Counted from the stretch's first letter, positions 54,333 through 63,599 are shown. The stretch: 64,000 nt of DNA from Desulfobacterales bacterium (GCA_034003325.1 JAVEYW010000006.1:130362-194361), one strand, 5' to 3'. Numbers and translations are program-made. Notes: a model not told the origin generated them from the letters alone.

Positions 54333-54377
54333 TTGACATCCTTTCATTTGGCCGGTATGTAACCTTTCATTTGGCCG
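54333..54377 (+). promoter_or_regulatory. Sigma-70 promoter with two operator-like direct repeats
   Basis: TTGACA (54333-54338), a 17-base spacer and TATGTA (54356-54361). CCTTTCATTTGGCCG occurs twice, at 54340-54354 in the spacer and at 54363-54377 just past the -10 box, 23 bases apart. The layout suits a repressor acting on the ATPase gene, whose ATG is at 54394. Confidence 0.6.
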
Positions 54378-54393
54378 AATACTTGGTTTTCGA

Positions 54394-55647
54394 ATGGACG
54401 CAATGGCTGAGCCCATCCTATACCCGCGATTTGCGCGCAGGCGCTTGGAGGAGGCGTTGGAGGACACCCCCGTGGTGTTAGTCCACGGGCCGCGCCAGTG
54501 CGGCAAAACTACCCTTGCCCGTATGGTCGGTGATGCGGCAGGCTATGAATACGTCACCTTTGACGACAATGTTCAACTGGCTGCAGCCCAGACCGATCCG
54601 GTGGGGTTTATAGCCGATCTGACGGATAGAACCGTCCTGGACGAAGTCCAGCGTGTTCCGGCCCTATTTCTTGCATTGAAATCGGCTGTTGACCGGGACC
54701 GCCGGCCGGGACGCTTTATTTTGACCGGTTCGGCCAATGTGTTGCTGGTTCCTAAATTGGCGGATTCACTGGCAGGGCGCATGGAGATCTTGCGGTTGCA
54801 CCCGCTGGCCCAAGATGAACTTGCTGGTAAGGCGTCTCGTTTTATGGATGCGCTGTTTACCGCTCAGTTTCGAAACAGTCGTTTTGAGCGCCTTGGACCG
54901 GTGCTGGCCGGACGGATTGCCACAGGCGGCTACCCTCCAGCGCTTCTGCGTTCCACGCCGAAACGATGCGCGGCTTGGTACCGTGACTATATCGAAACGC
55001 TGGTGCAGCGGGATGTGCGTGATCTGTCCCGTATCAGTGCTTTAGGCTCACTTCCACGGCTGCTTCAGCTTGCCGCCGGGCAAACCGCCCGATTGGTCAA
55101 TGTGGCCGAAATGGCGTCAGCGTTTCAATTGAGCCGGCCGACCATTCGTGACTACGTGGTGCTGCTGGAAAGAATTTTTCTCTTGGAACATTTGCCGCCA
55201 TGGCATAGCAACCGGCTGAGTCGTCTCATCAAGACGCCCAAATTGCATCTTACCGATAGCGGTCTTGCCTCGGCTTTACTCGGTGTGGATGCCCCGGAAC
55301 TCATCAAAGATCGCGCCATGTTGGGCCAGCTTCTGGAGACATTTGTCTTTCAGGAACTCAAGAGACAAGCGAGTTGGAACGATAAGCCGGTTCAATTCTA
55401 CCATTTCAGGGATAAGGACGGTGTGGAGGTGGATATTGTGCTGGAGCAAGCTGGCGCAGTGGCAGGTGTTGAAATAAAGGCCGCCGCTACGATAATGGAA
55501 AGGGATTTTCGAGGATTGAAAAAACTTCGGGAAACGACTGGGGAACAATTTGCTGCCGGGGTTGTGCTGTATGATGGGCAGAGCGTTGCCGGCTTCGGCG
55601 AAAACTTGTATGCCGTCCCGATTCGTGCGCTTTGGGAAACGACATAA
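54394..55647 (+). CDS. AAA ATPase with DUF4143 (archaeal-type ATPase family)
   Basis: 417 residues. Walker A HGPRQCGKTT (31-40), a Walker-B-like TVLDEVQRVP (about 77-86) and sensor RFILTGSANV are followed by a winged-helix/DUF4143 C-terminal half. That half has RTIRDY-type motif (RPTIRDYVVLLERIF), KLHLTDSGLASALLG and a nuclease-like end DKDGVEVDIVLE...GVEIKA. This large family has no settled function; mobile and toxin-antitoxin-like behaviour has been suggested. It is flanked by direct repeats and has its own promoter. Confidence 0.9.
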   Translation: MDAMAEPILYPRFARRRLEEALEDTPVVLVHGPRQCGKTTLARMVGDAAGYEYVTFDDNVQLAAAQTDPVGFIADLTDRTVLDEVQRVPALFLALKSAVDRDRRPGRFILTGSANVLLVPKLADSLAGRMEILRLHPLAQDELAGKASRFMDALFTAQFRNSRFERLGPVLAGRIATGGYPPALLRSTPKRCAAWYRDYIETLVQRDVRDLSRISALGSLPRLLQLAAGQTARLVNVAEMASAFQLSRPTIRDYVVLLERIFLLEHLPPWHSNRLSRLIKTPKLHLTDSGLASALLGVDAPELIKDRAMLGQLLETFVFQELKRQASWNDKPVQFYHFRDKDGVEVDIVLEQAGAVAGVEIKAAATIMERDFRGLKKLRETTGEQFAAGVVLYDGQSVAGFGENLYAVPIRALWETT

Positions 55648-55705
55648 GGGCTATCAGGTGGTCTCCGAGAAGATTTATCTGGTTGTGTGCTGGAGGCCGA
55701 ACGCC

Positions 55706-55738
55706 GCGGCCGCCCGTGAGCCAAGCGGAGGCCTAAAA
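55706..55738 (+). repeat. 33-bp GC-rich direct repeat, right copy
   Basis: Partner of 54191-54223 with four mismatches, all in the middle, which destroy the internal palindrome. It lies between the ATPase stop and the MBOAT stop. Confidence 0.7.
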
Positions 55739-55758
55739 ATGGACTTTGGCCTTCTGGC

Positions 55759-57171
55759 TTAAAAGTCAAAATAAAGAAACTCCTTGGGAATCGAAGAGTT
55801 CAGATACAGCAAGGCCATTAGAATGGTGGCGGTCAGACGCAGCGCCGCCCAAGCGCCGGGTTTTAAAGTCCCGGGAATCGAATTGGTGTTTTTACCCAAA
55901 AACACGGTCAGAATGGATATGCTCGCGATAATGATATCGGCGGCGGGGATGCCGTGCAGAATGCTAAAGCCGGTCAGTTTGCAGCACCCCATCATGGATT
56001 TAAGGATGCACATCGCTTTTTCGATACTTTCCGCCCTGAAAAAAACCCAGGTGATATTGATGAAGTTAAAGGTGAAAAAGGCGGCGACAACGGTGGGCAG
56101 CCTGATGCCGGTTTTCCACCAAACCCGAAGCAGTGCTGCGCCTATTCCATGAAGCGCGCCCCACACGATAAAGGTCCATCCCGCGCCATGCCAAATGCCG
56201 CCAATGAGAAAGGTAAGGATGACATTGATACCGGTTTTTACCTCGCCGCGCTTATTTCCCCCCAGGGGAATATAAATATAATCTCTTAAAAAACGGCTTA
56301 ATGTCATGTGCCAGCGCCGCCAAAAATCCTGTATATTGACGGCTTGATAGGGAGAATTGAAATTTAGCGGCAGCTCGATATTAAAAAACCGGGCAGCGCC
56401 CAGGGCCATATCGGTATATCCGCTGAAATCAAGATAAATTTGAAAGGTGTAACTTAAGGACGTTGTCCACCCGTCTATGAGCGATAAGGAGTCCGAATTG
56501 GAAAAGCCCTGATCGGCCCAGTTGCCGAAAATATGGGCGACAGCAGCCGTTTTCACCAGGCCGGTGAAAAAAAGCGAAAGCCCGATCGAAGCGTTTTGGA
56601 AATCAAAACGGGCTGAATGCCAGCGCTGTAACTGGGGCGCAAACTCAAGGTATCGGACAATGGGCCCGGAAATAAGTTGAGGAAAAAATGTCACATACAG
56701 GGCATAATCCAGCCACCCGTCGCATCGAATCCCGCCACGATAACTATCCACCAGAAAGCTGATTTGCTGAAAGGTGTAAAAACTGATCGCGAGTGGAAGA
56801 ACAATACCGGGTAAGGGGAATTGGTAACCGGTGAGTTGGTTGACATTCCATACGAAAAAATCGGCATATTTAAACCACCCGAGTAACCCGATATTAAAAA
56901 CAAGGCCCAAAATAAGCACCCGCCGCGCCGCGCCGTGCCGGGTGTTGCCGGCTGCCGCAAGTTTTTGCAAATGGGTGCCGATCCAATAGTTGACGCCGAT
57001 CGAGAGGATTAAAAGCGGTACGGCGCGGCTGCCCAGGGCGTAAAACGCAAGCGAGGCGATCAAAAGCCACGCCCTGCTGAAGAAAAGGGGGAGAAGACGG
57101 TTGCTGAGAAAAAAAAGACTGCATGCGATCGGAAAAAAGAGGGCGATGTAGGGAAAGGAGTTAAACAGCAT
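55759..57171 (-). CDS. MBOAT-family O-acyltransferase (AlgI-like)
   Basis: 470 residues from ATG 57171; the longer frame runs into the GT9 gene. About ten membrane helices. Typical MBOAT motifs are SFYTFQQISFLVDSYRGG, FFPQLISGPIVRY, DFWRRWHMTLSRFLRDYIYIPLG in two parts (DFWRRWHMTLSRF, LRDYIYIPLGGNKRG), and the catalytic-His stretch GGIWHGAGWTF. It would acetylate or otherwise acylate a polysaccharide at the periplasmic side, usually with a partner AlgJ-type protein not seen here. Its start overlaps the upstream gene by 11 bases. Confidence 0.92.
   Translation of the reverse strand: MLFNSFPYIALFFPIACSLFFLSNRLLPLFFSRAWLLIASLAFYALGSRAVPLLILSIGVNYWIGTHLQKLAAAGNTRHGAARRVLILGLVFNIGLLGWFKYADFFVWNVNQLTGYQFPLPGIVLPLAISFYTFQQISFLVDSYRGGIRCDGWLDYALYVTFFPQLISGPIVRYLEFAPQLQRWHSARFDFQNASIGLSLFFTGLVKTAAVAHIFGNWADQGFSNSDSLSLIDGWTTSLSYTFQIYLDFSGYTDMALGAARFFNIELPLNFNSPYQAVNIQDFWRRWHMTLSRFLRDYIYIPLGGNKRGEVKTGINVILTFLIGGIWHGAGWTFIVWGALHGIGAALLRVWWKTGIRLPTVVAAFFTFNFINITWVFFRAESIEKAMCILKSMMGCCKLTGFSILHGIPAADIIIASISILTVFLGKNTNSIPGTLKPGAWAALRLTATILMALLYLNSSIPKEFLYFDF
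55845..55878 (+). repeat. 34-bp direct repeat, right copy (within MBOAT gene)
   Basis: Partner of 54025-54058. On the minus strand it encodes IPGTLKPGAW of the MBOAT protein's last membrane segment. Confidence 0.7.
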
Positions 57172-58243
57172 GATGCGAATCCACGCCGCTAGCGAGCAGA
57201 CGTTCCTGAACAGCGGTCCAAACGGATGTGGTCGATATTTCGGACATGCAATAGGCATCCCCCATTGGGCAGTCCGGGTTGGAATGGCCGCAAGGTCTGC
57301 AGGGGAAAGAAACCGAAAGGGTTTTGTCATGATCGCGGCGGGGATGCCAGTCCTCCCACCGGGTGGGGCCGAACAGGGCAATCACCGGTGTGTTGACGGC
57401 GGTCGCGATGTGGATCGGGGCGGAGTCGTTTCCGATTAGAAGCACGCTCTTTTGAATCAGAGCCGGTAATTGTGCCAAGGGAATTTGCCCGCTCAGGTCA
57501 AAGATGCGTCGAGTCGTTTTTGAGGCGATCTTTTCGCAGGTTTCCCGGTCGGAAGGGCCGCCAGAGAGCACCACCTGTACGCGATAGCGTTGGTATATCC
57601 TGTCAGCGAGTTGAGAAAAGCGGTCAATCGGCCAGCTTTTATACCATCGCCTTGCTCCCGGGTGAATCAGGACATAGGGAAGCGAGTTCTCCACGCCGGC
57701 GCTGGCAAGCCGATTGCGTACCCATTGGATGTCCTCGGGGAAAACCGGCAAATCGGGATTCGAATCGACCGGTGGCAAACCGAGGTGCTTGGCCATCATC
57801 AGGTGATGATCCACGGTATGGATTTTTCCAAATAGATAAGGAACCCGGTGGGTATAGGCGCGGCGTTGAAAGGCGGACGCCCCGTCAAAACCGATCCGGT
57901 AAGCGGCGCCGGTGAAGAAGGTGAAGAGCGCGGATCGGTCGTTTTGGGTCAGATCGATCACCATATCCAATTTGAGTTTTCTGATCTGCAGCACAAATTG
58001 GATGAAATAGGCGAGATCTTTTTTGGCGCGCTGATCATCAAAGGACAGCAACCGGTTGATATGCGGATGCCCTGTTATAACCGGGGCCGCCTCCTTGTTG
58101 AGCAATAAAAACGTCTCCGCCGCTGGCATGGCGGTTTTAAGCGCGCGCAGAAGTGGTGTTACCAGTACGGTGTCCCCGATATAGCGCATCTTGATGACCA
58201 GGATTTTCTTGATTTTTTCCCTGGGGAATTTGATCGATTGCAT
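57161..58243 (-). CDS. Glycosyltransferase family 9 (heptosyltransferase-like)
   Basis: 360 residues from ATG 58243 (an upstream in-frame ATG adds 11 poorly supported residues). KKILVIKMRYIGDTVLVTPL is the GT9 opening. The donor site has LIHPGARRWYKSWPIDRFSQ, LSGGPSDRE and GNDSAPIHIATAVNTPVIALFGPT. A Cys-rich tail (FPCRPCGHSNPDCPMGDAYC) is also usual in GT9 proteins. It transfers heptose or a related sugar in LPS core assembly on the cytoplasmic face. Confidence 0.93.
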   Translation of the reverse strand: MQSIKFPREKIKKILVIKMRYIGDTVLVTPLLRALKTAMPAAETFLLLNKEAAPVITGHPHINRLLSFDDQRAKKDLAYFIQFVLQIRKLKLDMVIDLTQNDRSALFTFFTGAAYRIGFDGASAFQRRAYTHRVPYLFGKIHTVDHHLMMAKHLGLPPVDSNPDLPVFPEDIQWVRNRLASAGVENSLPYVLIHPGARRWYKSWPIDRFSQLADRIYQRYRVQVVLSGGPSDRETCEKIASKTTRRIFDLSGQIPLAQLPALIQKSVLLIGNDSAPIHIATAVNTPVIALFGPTRWEDWHPRRDHDKTLSVSFPCRPCGHSNPDCPMGDAYCMSEISTTSVWTAVQERLLASGVDSHHAV

Positions 58244-58371
58244 AAAATACCTAATGTTTCTTAAACCCCTTCGCAATTGCTTGTCATTAAAGTTGGACCT
58301 GCGTGAAATTCATCATCGATTCCCATTTTCGGCTGCCGGGTACGGATATTTGGGGGTGCCTGAGTCAGGTG

Positions 58372-59244
58372 CTATTTGTAACCGAAAACCCACCGCCAAT
58401 GCCAGAAATGTTTCCATAACGGGCGCTTTTTTCTGACGCCGGTCCCCTGCCGATGATAGGTATGGCATACTCGCCAGCTGAAATTGAGAAACAGTCGGCT
58501 ATGACCGGCATTCGGTCCATATTCGAGGATTTCCCGATTTTTTCTGGCATCAATCGGTGTGTTGAAGCGAAGATCCCGCTCAAGGGAGTGGTAGGCCGTT
58601 TCACGGTTGATGTCCTTTCTTTCAAAGCACCTGTAGTTTCGATTCATTTTAATGAACCGCGTTCCGTGATATTTTTGAATTTTGACAAAACGATAATCTT
58701 CCGCACCATAGTGCCCAGAAAATTCCTCATCGTATCCGTAAAATCTTAAAAACCGGGCCCTGGATATCAAGAAAATATTCGGGTGGGGATGGGGTCTGGC
58801 GCCCTGCCGAAAGATGCGGTAACAATGCCGGCCGCATTCACCGCGTTGAACCATATACCGAAGTGTTTCTTCCGGAAATTCATGATCCAGATCCGTTATC
58901 AGGACTTTATCGGACGGTGCGTAGATAACCCCCAGGTTTCGGGCCCCTGCTTGATTCCAAGGGATATCGTCCGTGATTTTCAGCCAGAGAAGATTCAGAT
59001 TCAGATCCGGAATGTCGTAAGTTAATGGCGAACCATCGTCCACGATGACAAACTGAATGAGGTCCAGCAGGGCCGGTGAGTAGGTTTCATATCGTTTTAA
59101 TAAGTCCATCACGGAGGTGGCATCGGTTTGATTCAGGTAAAAATGAGTGACATAGGTCAGCCGGATATGGGATTTGTCGGCTGCAAGGCGATGCGTTGCA
59201 GCAATCGTTTTTTTTTGTTTTTGAGCGGTAGCAAGAAGTTGCAT
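58372..59244 (-). CDS. GT-A type glycosyltransferase-like protein (GT2-like)
   Basis: 290 residues from ATG 59244, with CAGGG just upstream. HIRLTYVTHFYLNQTD opens a nucleotide-binding fold; FVIVDDGSPL and VLITDLDHEF look like GT-A donor and D-x-D elements. RNLGVIYAPSDKV, YGYDEEFSGHYGAEDYRFV (ED near the acceptor site) and a His/Trp-rich C-terminus follow. It belongs to the minus-strand LPS-like cluster. Sugar specificity cannot be read. Confidence 0.75.
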   Translation of the reverse strand: MQLLATAQKQKKTIAATHRLAADKSHIRLTYVTHFYLNQTDATSVMDLLKRYETYSPALLDLIQFVIVDDGSPLTYDIPDLNLNLLWLKITDDIPWNQAGARNLGVIYAPSDKVLITDLDHEFPEETLRYMVQRGECGRHCYRIFRQGARPHPHPNIFLISRARFLRFYGYDEEFSGHYGAEDYRFVKIQKYHGTRFIKMNRNYRCFERKDINRETAYHSLERDLRFNTPIDARKNREILEYGPNAGHSRLFLNFSWRVCHTYHRQGTGVRKKRPLWKHFWHWRWVFGYK

Positions 59245-59275
59245 AGAGCCCTGTTGATGATCGTTGGTCCGGGCA

Positions 59276-60289
59276 TTATGCGCCCGGTTGAAATAACCCG
59301 TTGAAAGAAGCAAGCCAAGCCTGCACCGAATAGTTTTCCGTTACGTGGTGATAGCCGTTATTTCCCAATGCCGAGCGCTTTTCTCGATTTTCTATTAATT
59401 GACTCAAACAGGCGGTCCACTCATCGTCGGAATCAGCCAGCAGGCCGGTTTTTCCGTGAAGGATAATTTCAGAATTCACCCCGACGGGCGAAGCGACGGC
59501 GGCAATCCCCAAACTTAGATACTGTATCAATTTAAACCCGCATTTGCCCCGAGTCCACGGGTTGTCCGGAAGCGGCATGACACCGATATCAAAGGCGGCG
59601 CAATTGGCCACCTGTTTTGCGTGGGTCCATTCGATCGGCTGAAAATTAAACTGCTTATATTCCGGTGATGAAAAGGTCTTTTCAACATCATTGCACACCA
59701 CTGTGAATTTTACCCGGGGGAAATTCCGGCTGATATTTTTCCATAGGGGCAATTTATCGATCCAATAGGGCAGTGTGCTTTGCGAGCCCAGCCAGCCGAT
59801 GGTCACTTCTTTTTCCTCGGAAGATTTCCGGTGGGGTGTATGCCAAACATTCGTATCGATAACACTGGGGATTTTTATAATTTTTCCCCCATCGTTATAT
59901 CGGGCCGCCAATTCACCCAGAAACCCATTGCCGACAACCACCCGGTCCGCCGTCTCCGTCATTCGTTGAAACCGCCGGGCCAGCCGGCTGGAATCGAATT
60001 GTCCCCTTTTTGAATCATGATACATGACCGAATCGTCAACATCATAGATCAAATGCCGGCTGTTTTGACGCAGTGACCATAAATCCATTCTTCCCAGCAG
60101 TCGTTTTTGCCAGAAAACAATATCGAAGCCGGCTAATCTGCTGAAGAACCGGCGTCGGGCGAAAAACCCGTGTGGAAAAATAAGGATTTCATGGTCGAGC
60201 CCCGATTCTTGGATATAGGGAAGGTATTGCGCAACGCGAAACTTAAAGCTGGCTTTATCCGGTCTTGTGGTCACAAAAGCGACTTTCAT
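59276..60289 (-). CDS. Glycosyltransferase family 4-like protein
   Basis: 337 residues, GT-B fold: MKVAFVTTRPDKASFKFR at the start, LIYDVDDSVMYHD, VIDTNVW, TIGWLGSQSTLPYW, and a C-terminal donor part GKCGFKLIQYLSLGIAAVAS (G-x-x-x-K-x-x-E/Q-Y type). It fits an LPS or surface-glycan sugar transferase. The next gene begins 32 bases later. Confidence 0.82.
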   Translation of the reverse strand: MKVAFVTTRPDKASFKFRVAQYLPYIQESGLDHEILIFPHGFFARRRFFSRLAGFDIVFWQKRLLGRMDLWSLRQNSRHLIYDVDDSVMYHDSKRGQFDSSRLARRFQRMTETADRVVVGNGFLGELAARYNDGGKIIKIPSVIDTNVWHTPHRKSSEEKEVTIGWLGSQSTLPYWIDKLPLWKNISRNFPRVKFTVVCNDVEKTFSSPEYKQFNFQPIEWTHAKQVANCAAFDIGVMPLPDNPWTRGKCGFKLIQYLSLGIAAVASPVGVNSEIILHGKTGLLADSDDEWTACLSQLIENREKRSALGNNGYHHVTENYSVQAWLASFNGLFQPGA

Positions 60290-60327
60290 TTCGGACTCTT
60301 TCTTCTTTTTGTGGCCGCCGACAGCCT

Positions 60328-60954
60328 TTAGGGTTCCTTGGATAGCTGTTTAGCGGGGCGCAAGGTGACCTGAAGCGCATAACAGGGAATCAAGTAGCAC
60401 AGATTTTCCTCATAGAATTCCATCAACCAGGTATTCAGATTGAAAAATGATTGAAACATGCGTTTTACCAGTTTTCGGCCTTTCCACGGGGAGGTGAACA
60501 CAATCGTGATATCTTCCGTGATGAAACCGAATTCCTGATAAAAAGAGGGGACTTTTCTTTTGAATCTGTCCTGGTGGTTGGAGAAATATTCAAAGGTGTA
60601 TAGTCCGAAAAACCGCTTATGGGTGTAGTCGGAGTAGTAATAAGGATTTGAAAAATGCGGCACATATAAAAATTTCCGGCCATCGGGTTTAAGAACGCGC
60701 CAAATCTCCTTCATCAAGAACTCGAAATTGTCAATGTGTTCCAAAAAGCTCTTTGAATGAATTTCATCCACTGAATTATCCGGGAAAAAAGGCAACCCCT
60801 CTTCCAGATCCGCGACAATATCGACGTGCGGCATTTCCATTTTATCGATGCAGATCCGACCGGGCCTTTTTTTTTCGCCACTGCCCAATTCGATAATAAC
60901 GGGTTCCGGCTGTTCCGTTTTTTTTTTCAAATCGATTTTAAAAATTGGCGGCAT
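60328..60954 (-). CDS. SAM-dependent methyltransferase (class I-like)
   Basis: 208 residues. IIELGSGEKKRPGRICID carries motif I. HVDIVADLEEGLPFFPDNSVDEIHS (in parts: VDIVADLEEGLPF, FPDNSVDEIHSKS) and FLEHIDNFEFLMKEIWRVLKP follow the usual methyltransferase order. The C-terminus has a hydrophobic run (VTLRPAK end). It probably methylates a sugar or lipid of the surface glycan. It is followed closely by the acetyltransferase gene. Confidence 0.85.
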   Translation of the reverse strand: MPPIFKIDLKKKTEQPEPVIIELGSGEKKRPGRICIDKMEMPHVDIVADLEEGLPFFPDNSVDEIHSKSFLEHIDNFEFLMKEIWRVLKPDGRKFLYVPHFSNPYYYSDYTHKRFFGLYTFEYFSNHQDRFKRKVPSFYQEFGFITEDITIVFTSPWKGRKLVKRMFQSFFNLNTWLMEFYEENLCYLIPCYALQVTLRPAKQLSKEP

Positions 60955-60965
60955 AACACATCCCC

Positions 60966-61571
60966 CTATATTTTATCTTGCGCGGCCGAAGTCAGGAACC
61001 GTTCGATATCATGATTCAATAGCATGGGAAGCATCTTTTCTATCTTCGATTCAGGCCAATTCCACCATTTCGAATTCAGCAAGCGTTGAATGGTCATATC
61101 ATCAAAGCGTTTTTTTAGCACCCGGGCCGGATTGCCCGCCACAACGGCATAAGGCGGAACATTTGCGGTGACAACGGCTCTAACGCCGACCACCGCCCCA
61201 TCGCCAATTTTTACGCCGGACAAAATCACGGCTTCTTGGCCGATCCATACATCATTTCCTATTTCCACATCGCCCTTTGTTTTTGGATGACCCTTGATGT
61301 GGTTTGCCGAATGCCACAGAACATTAAACGGGTAGGTGGTTACCCAGTCGATGCGATGTTCTCCTCCGAGAAAAATTTGCACGCCGGCTGCGATGGAACA
61401 AAAGGCGCCGATTTTTAAAGTGGCGCCGTCTTTTCGCCGCAATATTCGAAGATCGGAGCCGTACGTTCCACGGCCGATCTCATATTGCGGAAATTTTTGC
61501 TGCAGGGTTTTCGGATGGCCGATTATCCATTTCTTCAACAGGGTCATTAGCTTGATGTGCATAGGGTGCAT
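60966..61571 (-). CDS. Hexapeptide-repeat O/N-acetyltransferase (CatB/xenobiotic acetyltransferase type)
   Basis: 201 residues with left-handed beta-helix repeats (LKIGAFCSIAAGVQIFLGG, VEIGNDVWIGQEAVILSGVKIGDGAVVGV in hexapeptide steps). The catalytic-loop region HRIDWVTTYPF and GNPARVLKKRF are typical of the CatB-like family. It would acetylate a sugar in the glycan pathway. A second possible start lies eight codons in. Confidence 0.92.
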   Translation of the reverse strand: MHPMHIKLMTLLKKWIIGHPKTLQQKFPQYEIGRGTYGSDLRILRRKDGATLKIGAFCSIAAGVQIFLGGEHRIDWVTTYPFNVLWHSANHIKGHPKTKGDVEIGNDVWIGQEAVILSGVKIGDGAVVGVRAVVTANVPPYAVVAGNPARVLKKRFDDMTIQRLLNSKWWNWPESKIEKMLPMLLNHDIERFLTSAAQDKI

Positions 61572-61585
61572 GTGCTTTCAATCCG

Positions 61586-62473
61586 TTATGAAGCCTTGTG
61601 GGATGAACGCCGGCGCGCCCTTATTTTTCGGGTGTGCCGCGCAATCCGGCTGGTTTTGCGCTGAATCCAAACCAACAAGGCCCGGTCCGTCAATCGCAGT
61701 CGCTTCGTCCGGTGATAGGTTTGAAACAGAGTCGTCCGGTCATTTTCGTCAAAAAGCGGCGCCGGCATGGAATAAAATAATTCCGCCAGGATTTTGATGC
61801 CCCATTTAAAGCGCATCCACTTTTTTCGATCCACTCGCTGAAGATCGAACAGCGCCAGGGAAAATTCCCCATCCTTATCTTCAGGGCCGATCAGGACATG
61901 CGTTGCGTTGAAGTCGCGGTGGTTTAAGCCTTTTTCATGCATGGTTCGGGCAAGACGGGCAATGGCGGAAATGATTCGATGTTTGCGCTGTTGTCCGATC
62001 GGGCCGCTGAGCTTTTCGGGGTGATCGTGTATCAGCTTTTCCAAGGAGATGAAAGGGGAGACATCTTCCGTCACCAGAAAGGATTCGTATCGAAAAAAGC
62101 TGAGTTGCCGTTCCCCAGCCGCCACGGGTGCAACCGTTGGAATACCGTTTTCCCTGAATTCACAGATGGTTTCAAATTCAGCCATTCCCGGAGAGGTGCT
62201 TCTTCCAGAGACCCAAGCCGCTATGCGTGCGCACACGCCCAGTCGCTCGGCAATATGGCGTTTCAGGAAAAAAACGCTTGTTTTTCCGCAAGGATGGACT
62301 TCCAGGCGGGTGACACTTCTTTCCCGGATCTGTTTAACGAGGGTGCCGCCCCCATATTGATAGAATCCGTCAAAGTCCATCAGGCCGTTTTCTGATAGGA
62401 TGGGCGCATAGTCCCGATTGATGACCATGTTCTGGCGGGCATCAATTTCTATTTTTTGGGAACCGATGCTCAT
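61586..62473 (-). CDS. LPS core kinase-like protein (WaaP/InaA family)
   Basis: 295 residues from ATG 62473 (GAGGAAAAAGCG upstream); it overlaps the preceding gene by 32 bases. A protein-kinase-like fold is visible: VFFLKRH with Lys71, HRDFNATHVLI catalytic loop at 185-195 and LFDLQRV with Asp210. WaaP enzymes phosphorylate heptose in LPS inner core. Relatives of this type are common in deltaproteobacterial LPS clusters. Confidence 0.85.
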   Translation of the reverse strand: MSIGSQKIEIDARQNMVINRDYAPILSENGLMDFDGFYQYGGGTLVKQIRERSVTRLEVHPCGKTSVFFLKRHIAERLGVCARIAAWVSGRSTSPGMAEFETICEFRENGIPTVAPVAAGERQLSFFRYESFLVTEDVSPFISLEKLIHDHPEKLSGPIGQQRKHRIISAIARLARTMHEKGLNHRDFNATHVLIGPEDKDGEFSLALFDLQRVDRKKWMRFKWGIKILAELFYSMPAPLFDENDRTTLFQTYHRTKRLRLTDRALLVWIQRKTSRIARHTRKIRARRRSSHKAS

Positions 62474-63599
62474 TCGCTTTTTCCTCGCATACGCGAGCAT
62501 ACAGGTCAAAAAGCCGGCGCATATGGTTTCCCATGGTGAAAGCGGTTGCCTTTTCAGCAACCCGCTGTCTTATGGCCGCCCGGTCGGAAACGGCCAGAAA
62601 ATCCTGAATCCGGGCCGATAATTCATCGGCATCCCCTGTTTTTAAGACAAACCCCTCCCGGCCGTTTTTGATGATTTCAGAGGCGCCGTTCATTACGGTG
62701 GTGATCACGGGTGTGCCGCAGGCCATGGCTTCAAGGCAGACATTGGCAAAGGGATCATAGCGGGTCGGCAGTACCAGTAAATCAACGGCGCCGTATAAGC
62801 GTTCAAGATCTTTTTGGTATCCCAAGAAAACGGTGGCTTCTCCCAAACCGGCCTTTTCGGCCCATCGGCGATAGGGTGGAATCGGATCAGCGCCGGCTAC
62901 AAAGAGCCGAATGTTTTTGGCGCCGCTGCGGGCGGCCGCTTCGATCAAAACGGGAAGCCCTTTTTGCTTGAATTCGTTCCCCACAAACAGGATCGACAGA
63001 TGGTCCGGCTTAATGCCGTATTGCATTCGAAAGGCGTCACCGAATCGATCCCTTGCGGTGAGATTGAATCGACTCGTATTCACACTGTTGTAAATGACGT
63101 GAATTTTTTCATCGGGTATTTGATAGTGGCTGCGGATCTGATCCTTTACCAATTTCGAATTGGTTAGAACGAATCTGGCGCCGTTTTGTTGAAAGATTCG
63201 TTTTTCCAGAAAAGTCAACACCTGGCGTCTGGGAGTGATCGCTTTGAACTTTCTAAGCAGGGGGTTGGTATATCGTTGTTCCATCTGGACCGGATTGATG
63301 CCGTCCGATGCCCGGAAAATGTCCTGGTTCCAAATCCGTTCCATGCTTTGAACCACGTCCAACTGAACCCCGGAGATTCGTTTAGATGCTATCAGGGCAA
63401 AGGAGAGGTTTTTCCCGGGAGAGGAGAATGGAAAGACCGGGACATGATGGAGTTGCACCCCGGGTATTTTTTCTCCGGTAGTGGCAAAGACATGAACTTC
63501 ATGTCCCCGGCGGGCCAGCTCCGTGCTGAGGGACAGGGCGTACCGTTCCAGCCCCCCCTTGGTTGAAAGAAAGTGCCGGCATACCAACCCGATCTTCAT
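62442..63599 (-). CDS. Glycosyltransferase family 4
   Basis: 385 residues from ATG 63599 (the longer frame has 16 extra residues without support). KIGLVCRHFLSTKGGLERYALSLS and HVIYNSVNTSRFN are typical of GT4 (WaaG-like). Donor-site motifs are ILFVGNEFKQKGLPVLI, VLPTRYDPFANVCLEAMACG and TTVMNGASEII. The WaaG-like architecture beside a WaaP-like kinase supports an LPS core role. Confidence 0.93.
   Translation of the reverse strand: MKIGLVCRHFLSTKGGLERYALSLSTELARRGHEVHVFATTGEKIPGVQLHHVPVFPFSSPGKNLSFALIASKRISGVQLDVVQSMERIWNQDIFRASDGINPVQMEQRYTNPLLRKFKAITPRRQVLTFLEKRIFQQNGARFVLTNSKLVKDQIRSHYQIPDEKIHVIYNSVNTSRFNLTARDRFGDAFRMQYGIKPDHLSILFVGNEFKQKGLPVLIEAAARSGAKNIRLFVAGADPIPPYRRWAEKAGLGEATVFLGYQKDLERLYGAVDLLVLPTRYDPFANVCLEAMACGTPVITTVMNGASEIIKNGREGFVLKTGDADELSARIQDFLAVSDRAAIRQRVAEKATAFTMGNHMRRLFDLYARVCEEKANEHRFPKNRN

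Larger units (their letters stand above)
54001..54393. other. Repeat-bearing intergenic region before the DUF4143 ATPase gene
   Basis: 393 bases without a gene. It holds one copy each of two direct repeats that recur after the ATPase gene (54025-54058 and 54191-54223), and the ATPase promoter region. Read on the minus strand, 54010-54075 would encode IPGTLKPGAW, the same ten residues as in the MBOAT protein, which suggests a duplicated gene fragment. Confidence 0.6.
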
